Assembly (NCBI GenBank): GCA_022822905.1
Contig: JAJDYE010000037.1
Span: 127,248 to 191,247, forward strand
Origin: Acidimicrobiia bacterium
Lineage (GTDB): Bacteria; Actinomycetota; Acidimicrobiia; Acidimicrobiales; Bin134
Length of the DNA: 64,000 nucleotides
Direction: 5' to 3'
This document shows, piece after piece, positions 1-8,149 of this stretch (position 1 is its first letter; every line of letters begins with the position of its first letter). A program made the translations under genes and the position numbers. The notes under the pieces are model-generated. The model saw nothing but the letters and a program-made list of their open reading frames with translations. It was not told the DNA's origin and did not search any database.

Positions 1-303
1 CAGGCCAGCCTCGGTGGCATCAGCGCAGATCATCTCGTTGCCGTCGGCGCACTCCCGGCACTGTCCGCACCCCCAGGGGGCGTACACCATCACCGGCCCC
101 AGATCGGAATGGAACCCGGTGACCTCGTGGCCCAACACGATGGGTAGCGGGCTCGGGAACTCTCCGTCTACCACGTGCAGGTCGGAGTGGCACAGCCCGC
201 AGGCGATGACGTCGATGGTCTCGGTGCCGTCGGCACCGGGCTCGGGGTAGTCGTCTACCACCATCAGGGGTGATTTCCGGGCTTCGAGTACGACGGCGCG
301 CAT
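1..303 (-). CDS. zinc-dependent alcohol dehydrogenase, N-terminal part (cut by window edge)
   Basis: The first 101 codons of a medium-chain, zinc-dependent alcohol dehydrogenase; the rest lies beyond position 1. The start is ATG at 303, one base after the stop of the acyl-CoA dehydrogenase gene. Visible motifs are GLCHSD near residues 36-41 (Cys and His of the catalytic zinc site), GHEVTG near 58-63, and a cysteine-rich CGQCREC segment that forms the start of the structural zinc loop. The family oxidises alcohols or reduces aldehydes with NAD(P). Being last in the operon after an importer and an acyl-CoA dehydrogenase suggests a role in catabolism of the imported compound. The substrate cannot be told. 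Confidence 0.85.
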   Translation of the reverse strand, partial: MRAVVLEARKSPLMVVDDYPEPGADGTETIDVIACGLCHSDLHVVDGEFPSPLPIVLGHEVTGFHSDLGPVMVYAPWGCGQCRECADGNEMICADATEAGL

Positions 304-304
304 G

Positions 305-1471
305 TCAGTAGCTCTTGGGCAGGCCGAGGCACTTCTGGGCCACAAAGGCCAGCACCAGGTTGTTGTTGATGGGGGCCACTTGGTAGAGCCGGGTCTCGCG
401 GAACTTGCGCTCGATGTCGTACTCCTGAGCGAAGCCAAACCCGCCGTGGGTGTTGAGCGCGGCATTGCCGGCCTCCCAAGAGGCCTCCGATGCCAGCAGC
501 TTGGCCATGTTGGCTTCGGCCCCGCACGGCTCTCCGGCGTCGAACATGTTGGCCGCCTTCCACCGCATGAGATCGGCGGCCTCCAGGTTGGTGTAGGCCC
601 GGGCCAGCGGGAAGGCCACCCCCTGGTTCATGCCGATGGGCCGCCCGAACACCTCTCGCCCTTTGGCGTACTCGCTGGCCCTTTCCAAGAAGAAGCGGCC
701 GTCGCCGATGCACTCGGCGGCGATGAGGATCCGCTCGGCGTTCATGCCGTCGAGGATGTGGCGGAAGCCCCGGCCCTCGACGCCTACGAGGGCGTCACCC
801 GGCACCACCACATCGTCGAAGAACACCTCGGTGGTGTTGTGGTTCATCATCGTACCGATGGGGTTGATGGTCAGCCCCGGCACCAGATCGCCGTCGTCGC
901 CTCGCAACTCGATGAGGAACACCGACAGGCCGTCCATACGGTTCTCCGCCTCGTCGGCGGGAGTAGTGCGGGCCAGCAAGATCATCAGGTCGGAGTAAAG
1001 GGCCCGCGACGTCCAGATCTTCTGGCCGTTGATGCGCCAGGTGTCGCCGTCGCGCTCGGCCCGGGTGCGGATGGCGGTGGTCTCCGATCCGGCGGCAGGC
1101 TCGGTCACCCCGAAGGCCTGCAACCGCTTGCGCCCGTCGGCCACTAGGGGGAGGTACCGCTGCTTCTGCTCCTCTGAGCCGTGGCGCAGCAGTGTGCCCA
1201 TCACGTACATCTGGGCGTGGCAGGCGCTGGGGTTGCCGCCGCTGGCCGAGATCTCCTCCACGATCACCGACGCCCCCGCCAGGCTCAGCCCGCCTCCGCC
1301 GTAGTGCTCGGGGATGAGCGCGCCGAGCCATCCATGAGCGGTCAGCTCGGCTACGAACTCCTCGGGATAGCCGCTGGGTTCCAGCTCGCGCCAGTACTCG
1401 TTGCCGAACTTGTCGCACAGCCGCCGGACCTCAGTCCGGATCAACTCGAAGTCTTCGGCGACAGCAGCCAC
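305..1471 (-). CDS. acyl-CoA dehydrogenase
   Basis: A 388-residue acyl-CoA dehydrogenase of normal length, starting with GTG directly after the GntR stop codon. It has the N-terminal helical domain, the middle-domain signature around GVTEPAAGSETTAI (FAD and substrate contact), and a C-terminal helical domain with a THGGFGFAQEYDIER stretch typical of the family. The segment that carries the catalytic Glu of medium-chain enzymes (Y-E-G-T) reads YQVAPINN here, so the base is probably elsewhere, as in isovaleryl-CoA-type enzymes. Substrate is unknown. Operon context links it to the upstream importer and the downstream alcohol dehydrogenase. Confidence 0.88.
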   Translation of the reverse strand: MAAVAEDFELIRTEVRRLCDKFGNEYWRELEPSGYPEEFVAELTAHGWLGALIPEHYGGGGLSLAGASVIVEEISASGGNPSACHAQMYVMGTLLRHGSEEQKQRYLPLVADGRKRLQAFGVTEPAAGSETTAIRTRAERDGDTWRINGQKIWTSRALYSDLMILLARTTPADEAENRMDGLSVFLIELRGDDGDLVPGLTINPIGTMMNHNTTEVFFDDVVVPGDALVGVEGRGFRHILDGMNAERILIAAECIGDGRFFLERASEYAKGREVFGRPIGMNQGVAFPLARAYTNLEAADLMRWKAANMFDAGEPCGAEANMAKLLASEASWEAGNAALNTHGGFGFAQEYDIERKFRETRLYQVAPINNNLVLAFVAQKCLGLPKSY

Positions 1472-2164
1472 TCAGTCCTCCCAGAATCCTTGCCGCGCCA
1501 AGTGGTCCACCGCCGCCATGCCCGACTGGTGGAGGTGGTGCTCCATACGGCGGCGGGCTTCTTCGGCGTCGCGGTCGACGATGGCTTCGAGGATGTCGGC
1601 ATGGTGTTGAACGGCCTGGGCGTCCCAGCCGTCGGTGAACTCGTAGTAGTCGGCCGGCACTGAGCGTTCCAGCAGCCGCAGCAGCCAACGCGTCCGGCGG
1701 GGGGCGGTGCGGTTGATGATGCGGTGGAAGGCCCAGTTGAGCGCCGATAGGTCGTCGTTGGTGCCATCGACGAATCGATCGTGAATGGCCCGCAACTGCT
1801 CGATCTCCTCCTCGTCCAGTGTGTTCGCCGCGATTGCCGCCGCCCGGCCGGCTACTACGCCGAACAGCTCGTAGTGGTCGACGATGTCTTCTGGGGTCAG
1901 GTCGGCCACCACTGCACCCCGCCTGGGGATCAGGTCCAACAACCCTTCTTGGCCGAGAATGACCAGGGCCTCCCGGATCGGGCTGCGGCTGACGTCGAGC
2001 GCGGCGGCCAGAGCTTCTTGGTCGATCTTGGTCCCCGGCTTCAGGGCTCCGGTCAGGATTTGCTCCCTAACGTAGAGCACTACCTCATCAGCCAGTCCGC
2101 CCCGCCGCCGAGTCGGTGGACGGGTGCCCTGGTAGGGATCGGGGAAGACGGCCAGCTCGGTCAT
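1472..2164 (-). CDS. GntR-family transcriptional regulator (FCD type)
   Basis: A 230-residue protein with an N-terminal winged helix-turn-helix (about residues 20-88, including VSRSPIREAL and LIPRRGAVVADLT, both characteristic of GntR proteins) and an all-helical C-terminal FCD effector domain. The ATG at 2164 overlaps the LivMG stop as ATGA, so the start is well fixed; the frame stays open further upstream but only inside the ABC gene. FCD regulators commonly bind palindromes such as TTGTATACAA and respond to organic acids. A perfect TTTGTATACAAA lies at 7025-7036 in front of the operon's first gene, so autoregulation of the transport operon is likely. Confidence 0.88.
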   Translation of the reverse strand: MTELAVFPDPYQGTRPPTRRRGGLADEVVLYVREQILTGALKPGTKIDQEALAAALDVSRSPIREALVILGQEGLLDLIPRRGAVVADLTPEDIVDHYELFGVVAGRAAAIAANTLDEEEIEQLRAIHDRFVDGTNDDLSALNWAFHRIINRTAPRRTRWLLRLLERSVPADYYEFTDGWDAQAVQHHADILEAIVDRDAEEARRRMEHHLHQSGMAAVDHLARQGFWED

Positions 2165-4053
2165 GTCGCCGACGATCCGAGGTAGGCGGCCTGCACCGCA
2201 GGGTCGGCTTGGATTTCCACGGGGGTGCCGGAGGCGATGACCGAGCCGCGGTCGAGGCAGTAGATGCGATCGCAGATCCCGATGATGAAGTCCAAGTCGT
2301 GGTCGATCACCACCACGCCTGCACTTACCAACGCGGCCATTGTCTGCACCTGCTCGACCATGGCCAGCGACTCGGTGTCGCTCATACCCGAGGTGGGCTC
2401 GTCGAGCAGCAGGAACAGCGGCCGGGCGGCAGAGGCCCGGGCCAACTCCAGGCGGCGGGAGTTGCCGTAGTCCAGCTCGCTGGCCCGCCGGTCCCGGTGG
2501 TCCCACAACCCGGCGGCGGCTACGAGCACATCGGTTTCGGGGGTGGAGCGGTCGTCGTGCTCGGCGATGGCCACTAGGCGGGTCACCTCCACGTTCTCCC
2601 GCACGGTGAGCGACCCGAACAGCCGCAGGTTCTGGAAGGTGCGGACCAGGCCGGCTCGGGCTACCTCATGTGATGGGGTGCCGATGAGCTCTTTGCCGTT
2701 CAGCCGCACCTGCCCGGAGGTTGCGGGAACAAGCCCGGTAATCACGTTCAGCATGGTGGTCTTGCCCGCCCCATTCGGGCCGATGATCCCCACCACCTCA
2801 CCGCTGCTCACTTCAAAGCCTGACTGGGAGAGCGCCTGGAAACCGCCGAAAACCACACTGACGTCGCTCACCTCGAGCCGGGCTTCGCTTTCGTCGCTCA
2901 TGGTGGCCTGCGGGACTGGGGGGGCGCTCTGGGTCCGAGTGAACCGTCGATAGAGCCAGTCGTCGAACTCCCAGTCGCTGAGCAGGCCCTTGGGCCTCCA
3001 GATCATGAAGCCGAGCATGGCCACGCCGAGGAACACGGTTTGGAGGTTCTCGCGGAAGATCCAGTCCAGTGGCTCGCTGTCGAGTCCGAGCCCGAACACC
3101 TCGAATCCGTCTTGACCCATTCGGCGGGCCAACTCCCGTCCCACCGTGATCACCGCCACACCGAACAGCGCGCCGGTGACGCTGTTGCGACCTCCAACAA
3201 TGAGCATCGTCAGCGTCAACAGCGTGAAGAAGAAGAAAAAGTCTTCGGGGAGGAGCGAGCCGGTCTCGTATACCTTCAAACTGGCCCCTACCGACACCAC
3301 GGCCACCGAAGTCAACAGGGCAATCATCTGCTGGACCATGGGGTTCACGCCCATGGCCCGGGCCGCCAAGTCGTCTTCCCTTCCCGCCTTGGCCAATCGG
3401 CCCCGCCGGCTCTGGGCGAAGAGGCGGGCCAGCACCAGGGCACCGGCCAGCGCCAAATAGATGGGTACTCGGGTGTCGAGTTTGCCCCCGATGCGGAACG
3501 ACAGGCCGGCGCGCTCTCCACCGGTCAACTCCGGCCAATGACGGGCCACCTCGTGGGTCACGAACAACAGCGCCAGCGTGATGACGGTGGCGGCTACCGC
3601 CCCCGACTCAGCCCCGGAGCGAGCCAGGCCGATGCCCACAAAGACGGCCACCACCACCGTGACGGCGATGGCGACGCCCACTGCCCCCCAAGAACCCATG
3701 TCCACATCGGTCAGCCCCAGCGGCGCATCGGGAATGCGCTTGATTTTCTCGGCTGGCGCGATGGCGAAGATGGCGAACGTATAGCCGGCGATGGCCCCGA
3801 ACCCGATGTGGCCAAACGACAGCACCCCCGTGTTCCCGACATAGATCTGGATACCCAGCACAATGATTGCGTTGATCATGGCGGTGGTGACCAGGCGCTC
3901 GCCCGCCCCGCCGAAAGAGCTCTGATACAACAGCCCGACGGCAACGAAGACGCCGAACAGCAGCCCCACCCCGACGATGGGGAAGGCCACGTCGCGGCGC
4001 AAGTTGGGGAACATCCCTGCGTGGGCGGCGTTGGGGCCGCGCGGTTCGGCCAT
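2161..4053 (-). CDS. fused branched-chain-type ABC permease and ATPase (LivM-LivG)
   Basis: A 630-residue fusion. Residues 1 to about 330 are a LivM-type permease with many hydrophobic helices; about 355 to 630 are a LivG-type ATPase with Walker A GPNGAGKTT and Walker B LLLDEPTSG. The ABC signature is degenerate (LDYGNSRRLELARA in place of LSGGQ), as often seen in LivG proteins. The chosen ATG at 4053 sits in a TGATG overlap with the livH stop; the open frame runs further upstream only as antisense to livH. It would import a branched-chain amino acid, amide, urea-like or carboxylate solute together with LivF, LivH and the lipoprotein. Fusion of M and G fixes their stoichiometry. Confidence 0.9.
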   Translation of the reverse strand: MAEPRGPNAAHAGMFPNLRRDVAFPIVGVGLLFGVFVAVGLLYQSSFGGAGERLVTTAMINAIIVLGIQIYVGNTGVLSFGHIGFGAIAGYTFAIFAIAPAEKIKRIPDAPLGLTDVDMGSWGAVGVAIAVTVVVAVFVGIGLARSGAESGAVAATVITLALLFVTHEVARHWPELTGGERAGLSFRIGGKLDTRVPIYLALAGALVLARLFAQSRRGRLAKAGREDDLAARAMGVNPMVQQMIALLTSVAVVSVGASLKVYETGSLLPEDFFFFFTLLTLTMLIVGGRNSVTGALFGVAVITVGRELARRMGQDGFEVFGLGLDSEPLDWIFRENLQTVFLGVAMLGFMIWRPKGLLSDWEFDDWLYRRFTRTQSAPPVPQATMSDESEARLEVSDVSVVFGGFQALSQSGFEVSSGEVVGIIGPNGAGKTTMLNVITGLVPATSGQVRLNGKELIGTPSHEVARAGLVRTFQNLRLFGSLTVRENVEVTRLVAIAEHDDRSTPETDVLVAAAGLWDHRDRRASELDYGNSRRLELARASAARPLFLLLDEPTSGMSDTESLAMVEQVQTMAALVSAGVVVIDHDLDFIIGICDRIYCLDRGSVIASGTPVEIQADPAVQAAYLGSSAT

Positions 4054-4940
4054 CACACCCGCTCCGCGTGGGCTACTCGGATAAGGCCCTGGGGCCGGAA
4101 GATGAACAAGAGGGCAATCATCAAGAACACGAATCCCTCTGTGAGGCTGGCCACCGAGTCGGGTAGCCGAGACCGCAAGAGAACCTCGGCCAGACCGAGC
4201 ACGATGCCACCCAGCACTGCTCCCCGCAGGCTTCCCAAGCCACCGATCAGCGCGGCCAACACCCCTTTGAGCATGGGGGTGATCCCGACAGTTGGAGTGG
4301 TGTGCCCCGATCGCATGAGCCAAAACACGCCGGCAATTCCGGCCAGCAGGCCGGACAGGGCAAATGCCCCCCGGATCACCGTGTCGGACCGCACGCCCAT
4401 GAGCCGGGCGGTATCGAAGTCGGCCGCCGCCGCCCGCAGGGCCAGGCCGAACATGGTGCGCTGGATGAGCCAGGATGTGGCCAACAGGGTTACCAGCGTC
4501 ACCCCGATCACCACCGCGTCGTACACCTCAATGTTCAGCGAGCCGATTGGGAAGGTGTTGGCCACCCATCCCGGTTCCGAGAACGTCTTGACCGACGCGG
4601 ACACGTAGAGCAAGAAGATGGCCGACACCACGAAATGGACTCCGAAAGACGTCAACAACAGCGTGAAATCGGAACTGCCTCGGACCCGGCTGAATGCAAC
4701 CCTCTCGATGACGAGCGAGGTGACGATGGCGGTGCCGATGATGACCGGGGTGACCAAATACCACGACCAGCCCTCGCTGATAGTCCAAAACGCCACGTAG
4801 CCCGAAACGGTGATCAATTCGCCATGGGCAAAGTTGAGCAGATGCATGACGCCGAAGATCACCGCCACGCCCAACGCCAAAAGCGCATAAATGCTGCCCC
4901 GACCTAGACCGTCGATCAGGTTTTGGAGAAGCTCGGTCAT
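4053..4940 (-). CDS. branched-chain-type ABC transporter permease LivH
   Basis: A 295-residue inner-membrane permease of the LivH family. It opens MTELLQNLIDGLGRGSIYAL and has the family segment ALLALGVAVIFGVMHLLNFA near its N terminus and GGLGSLRGAVLGG near the C terminus. ATG at 4940 is preceded by GGGGAGA at a good distance, so it is preferred over a TTG at 4997 that would overlap livF. It pairs with the LivM half of the next gene to form the transmembrane channel. Confidence 0.9.
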   Translation of the reverse strand: MTELLQNLIDGLGRGSIYALLALGVAVIFGVMHLLNFAHGELITVSGYVAFWTISEGWSWYLVTPVIIGTAIVTSLVIERVAFSRVRGSSDFTLLLTSFGVHFVVSAIFLLYVSASVKTFSEPGWVANTFPIGSLNIEVYDAVVIGVTLVTLLATSWLIQRTMFGLALRAAAADFDTARLMGVRSDTVIRGAFALSGLLAGIAGVFWLMRSGHTTPTVGITPMLKGVLAALIGGLGSLRGAVLGGIVLGLAEVLLRSRLPDSVASLTEGFVFLMIALLFIFRPQGLIRVAHAERV

Positions 4941-4974
4941 GGGCCGCGTCTCCCCGGGTTCTGGAGCAGCTCGG

Positions 4975-5685
4975 TCATTGCCCGTTGCCTCCGACAAAGG
5001 TGTCGAACAGGTCGGGGCGCTCCCGTAGCTCGGCTCCCGTCCCTTCGGCCACGATCTCTCCCGATCGCAAGACGTAGGCCCGGTCGGCCACCTCCAGCAT
5101 GCGGGTGGCGTTCTGCTCCACCACCAGCAGGGTTCGTCCTTGGTTTCGGAGGGCCTCGATCAACTCGAACACCACATTCACCAGCACGGGGGCCAGCCCG
5201 AGCGAGGGTTCGTCCATCATCAGCAGCCGGGGCTTGGACATGAGCGCCCGGGCGATGGCCAGCTGCTGCGACTCCCCTCCCGAGAGATAGCCCGCGGCCA
5301 CCGTTCGCTTTTCCCGAAGCACCGGGAACTGCTCGCCCATCTCGTCGAGCAATTCGGCCCGTTCCTCGCGGGACTGGGTGATTCCGCCGATCTTCAGGTT
5401 CTCCTCCACGGTGAGATCGCCGAAGATTCGCCGGTGCTCGGGCACCAGCGCCACACCCAGGCGCAGCAACTTCTCCGGCGAGCTGCCGGTGATGTCGGTT
5501 CCCTCAAAGGTGACCGATCCGGCCGCGGGGGAGAGGAGACCGGCGATCGACCCCAGAAGCGTGGTCTTTCCGGCGCCGTTGGGTCCGATGAGGCCGATCA
5601 CCTCACCAGACCCAACCCGCAGACCGGCGTCTCGAAGCGCTGAGATCGCACCGTATCTGGTTGTCAACCTCGAAACTTCGAGCAT
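4975..5685 (-). CDS. branched-chain-type ABC transporter ATPase LivF
   Basis: A 236-residue ABC ATPase of ordinary LivF size. Walker A is GPNGAGKTT, the signature is LSGGESQQLAIARAL and Walker B is LLMMDEPSLGLAP, the last being the typical LivF wording. It is the second gene of the operon, 47 bp after the binding-protein gene, and would energise import through LivH and LivM with the LivG half of the fused protein. Confidence 0.92.
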   Translation of the reverse strand: MLEVSRLTTRYGAISALRDAGLRVGSGEVIGLIGPNGAGKTTLLGSIAGLLSPAAGSVTFEGTDITGSSPEKLLRLGVALVPEHRRIFGDLTVEENLKIGGITQSREERAELLDEMGEQFPVLREKRTVAAGYLSGGESQQLAIARALMSKPRLLMMDEPSLGLAPVLVNVVFELIEALRNQGRTLLVVEQNATRMLEVADRAYVLRSGEIVAEGTGAELRERPDLFDTFVGGNGQ

Positions 5686-5732
5686 GGTGCTAATCGTATG
5701 GGAGCAACAGGCCTGAATATTCCGGCCTGCGG

Positions 5733-6959
5733 TTACCCGATGGTGGCAACCAGGGTGTCCACGCCGTCGACGATCCGGTTGATCGGCACAGCCTTGGGCG
5801 GGATGCCGTTGGTGCCGGCGAAGGTGATCTCACCCGTCAGGCCCTGGAAGCCCTCAATCTGGGCCACCGCAGCGCCGATGTCGGCTGGGTTGGTGCAGCC
5901 GCAGTCCAAGATGCCCTGGATGCCCAGGAACATCGAGTCCACGTACAGCGCCATAAAGCCCCGGCTTTCCAGCGCCTCGCCCTTGGTGGCCTCATAGTCG
6001 GCCAGCATGGTGTCGATGCGGTCACCGGGGGAGATGCTGGTATGCGGAGTGTGGGCGATGCCCTCGTTGTTGTCCTCGAACTGGATGCCGGTGGCGTCCA
6101 GCGCGTCGGTGCCGATATAGGTCAAGCCGTCGAGACCCTGGCCCTCGAGTTGGCCTCGCAGCGCAGTGACCTGGAAGCCGAGGGCGGCCGAGAAGACCAC
6201 CTCGTTGTTCTGGGAGATGCCGGCGATTTCGTTGACCTGGGCGGAGAAGTCAGTGTCGGCGGCCCACACGTAGGTCTGGACGCTGACTACATCGCCGCCG
6301 AGTTCCTCGAACTTGGCGATGAAGGCGTCGGGGTTGACGCCGGTGTAGGGGATGCCCTCGCCTTCAGTGAAGACGATGGCCCGGGTGATGCCTTGGTCCC
6401 AGGCCCACTGGGCGGCGGCGCCCGACATGCCGTGGTCGTCGAAGGTCACCAGGTATGAGTTGTTGGAGGCGTCGGCCAGTGTGGGCTCGGTGGAGGCGGC
6501 TACGAACAGCGGGACCTGGCCCTCGGTGGTCTGGAGGATCGGCAGCGCGAAGTCGGCGAACGGGGGGCCGATTAGGAAGTGGGCGCCCCAATCCAGGAGT
6601 TCCTGGGTTGCCAGCACCGCGTCGTCGCCGACCTCGGCGACCCGGACTTCCACCGGCGAGCCGAAGATGCCACCGATGCAGTTGGCCTTCTCGGCGATGA
6701 ACGGCACCAGCTTGGAACCGGGGATGTCCACGAACCCCACCACGTCGCTGAAGTCCATGGCCATGCCCACCCGGATGGGATCGCCTGTCGGCGCGTCTTC
6801 GCAGTTGTTCAGATCGGCAGCCAATACGGCGTTGATGTCAACCTCGGCGCCATCGGGTGCCGACGTGGCTCCGCCATCATCGTCGTCGTTGCCGCAGGCG
6901 GATACCGCTAGGGCAAAAACCGCCAGCAAAGCGATCAAGAACTTGAACTTGAGTTTCAT
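5733..6959 (-). CDS. ABC transporter substrate-binding lipoprotein (LivJ/LivK type)
   Basis: A 408-residue extracytoplasmic binding protein. It starts with a lysine-rich n-region and hydrophobic core, then a lipobox ending AVSACG, followed by an acidic DDDDGG linker, so it should be a lipoprotein anchored in the membrane. The rest has the two-lobed type I binding-protein look, with the aspartate-rich MAMDFSD region and the GPPFADFALPI segment. ATG at 6959 has a strong GAGGGGGAG ribosome-binding site. It is the first gene of the operon, after a 132-bp promoter region with two palindromes. The ligand cannot be read from sequence. Confidence 0.9.
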   Translation of the reverse strand: MKLKFKFLIALLAVFALAVSACGNDDDDGGATSAPDGAEVDINAVLAADLNNCEDAPTGDPIRVGMAMDFSDVVGFVDIPGSKLVPFIAEKANCIGGIFGSPVEVRVAEVGDDAVLATQELLDWGAHFLIGPPFADFALPILQTTEGQVPLFVAASTEPTLADASNNSYLVTFDDHGMSGAAAQWAWDQGITRAIVFTEGEGIPYTGVNPDAFIAKFEELGGDVVSVQTYVWAADTDFSAQVNEIAGISQNNEVVFSAALGFQVTALRGQLEGQGLDGLTYIGTDALDATGIQFEDNNEGIAHTPHTSISPGDRIDTMLADYEATKGEALESRGFMALYVDSMFLGIQGILDCGCTNPADIGAAVAQIEGFQGLTGEITFAGTNGIPPKAVPINRIVDGVDTLVATIG

Positions 6960-7005
6960 GAACTCCCCCTCCTCGGTCAGGTTCCGCGAACCTTACGGGA
7001 AAGAT

Positions 7006-7036
7006 CGTTTGGGAGCAAACGACCTTTGTATACAAA
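7006..7036. promoter_or_regulatory. two adjacent operator palindromes upstream of the ABC operon
   Basis: CGTTTG-GGAG-CAAACG at 7006-7021 and a perfect TTTGTATACAAA at 7025-7036 lie 46-77 bp upstream of the binding-protein ATG. The second fits the operator style of FCD-type GntR proteins and also holds a possible minus-strand -10 (TATACA). The first shares both 6-bp arms with the palindrome at 9452-9467. The placement over and just after a -10 suits repression. Binding is inferred. Confidence 0.6.
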
Positions 7037-7091
7037 ATCCAAAATACATTTTCTGCTCAGAGCTGTCAATGGTCAATCCGGGCGAATTCCG

Positions 7092-8132
7092 TCAATCGGG
7101 AAGCAATTCGGCTACCAACTCGCCCGCCACCACCACTGGAGCGCCGTCCAAGGTCACGGTGCAGGCCCGCATGGGCAAGTCGAAATGGCCTCGGCAAAAT
7201 CTTCCGGCCACCTCGTTGGCCCCGGTCGAGTACAGGAAATTGCCGGCGAAAGCCCGGAGTTCGGTCCCGTTGTGGTCGGCCTTGTCCCACAGCGCCATGG
7301 CTTCCCAACGAGCCGAGGTGTTCATGCCCCAGCCCACATGGCTCACGGCGTAGGCGTCGGGCTCCTCGAAAGCAGCCAGATACGAGCGGAACAGCTCGGC
7401 GTCCACCCCGCTGCCTTCGATGGCGGTGATGTAGTCGTCCACCACGGTCAGCGTCACCGGATCCCGGACGTACTCCTTGAAGGTGAGGTTCACGTCGCCG
7501 GGGGCCAGCACCACCGTGCCGTTCACCGTCCCCGCGGCGGGAAATGCCAGCACCAGTCCGCCGGGCCAGTGGGCGATGGTCCCCGGATCGGTGCACCAGC
7601 CGTGCGACCCGGCCCGAACTGCGCCGGTGAGGTCGACGGTCAGTTTGGTGCCCGCATCGGAGGCCACTTCCATCTTCTCGGCCTGCTCCAGCCAGGCCAC
7701 ACCGGTCGCCACCCGATCGGCCAGGGTCGGGTCGTGGGGCCACCGCTCGGTGTTCTCGGGGTGCTCGTTGGAGATCATCAGCACCCTGGCCCCACTGGCC
7801 AGGATCGGGCCGAGTTCGGGAGCGTGGAGCAGCCCCTCCACCGTGCAGTCCACGATGAACTCGGCATTGGACAGCGCCCCAAGTGCTGCCGGATTGGCGG
7901 CAAGTGCCACCGACGCCCCGGTGGAGCGGATCGGCACCGGCCCGGCGTTGGGCGGCGTGGTTACCACCACGTCCACGGGGTCAACCCCGCATTGCGACAG
8001 GGCCAGGCGGGCGGTCTGAACGATCTCGGGTCGGCTCCGGGTTTCCGACAGCACAACCGCAGTCTCGGTCGGCACCAGCTTGCACGCCTCGAACTGCTCG
8101 GCATACCGCATCACCCAGGTGCTTTCGATCAT
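7092..8132 (-). CDS. NicX-like ring-cleaving dioxygenase (M29-aminopeptidase-like fold)
   Basis: A 346-residue protein resembling 2,5-dihydroxypyridine 5,6-dioxygenase (NicX), an Fe(II) enzyme that opens the ring in nicotinate catabolism and has an M29-aminopeptidase-like fold. The segments SHVGWG (residues 264-269) and GHFDLP (315-320) put His265, His316 and Asp318 where I recall NicX having its metal ligands (His265, His318, Asp320). LRAFAGNFLYSTG and HWPGG also match NicX as I remember it. ATG at 8132 has AAAGGGG at a good distance; a GTG at 8153 overlapping the previous stop is the alternative. It follows a flavoprotein gene in a two-gene operon. The substrate may be a pyridine ring or a different compound. 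Confidence 0.75.
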   Translation of the reverse strand: MIESTWVMRYAEQFEACKLVPTETAVVLSETRSRPEIVQTARLALSQCGVDPVDVVVTTPPNAGPVPIRSTGASVALAANPAALGALSNAEFIVDCTVEGLLHAPELGPILASGARVLMISNEHPENTERWPHDPTLADRVATGVAWLEQAEKMEVASDAGTKLTVDLTGAVRAGSHGWCTDPGTIAHWPGGLVLAFPAAGTVNGTVVLAPGDVNLTFKEYVRDPVTLTVVDDYITAIEGSGVDAELFRSYLAAFEEPDAYAVSHVGWGMNTSARWEAMALWDKADHNGTELRAFAGNFLYSTGANEVAGRFCRGHFDLPMRACTVTLDGAPVVVAGELVAELLPD

Positions 8133-8149
8133 CGGTGGCCGCCCCTTTG

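Noticed and set aside
3040..4608. Long plus-strand open frame (522 codons)
   Set aside because: It is antisense to the LivH and LivMG genes, has a low-complexity composition and no domain; GC-rich codon bias keeps antisense frames open.
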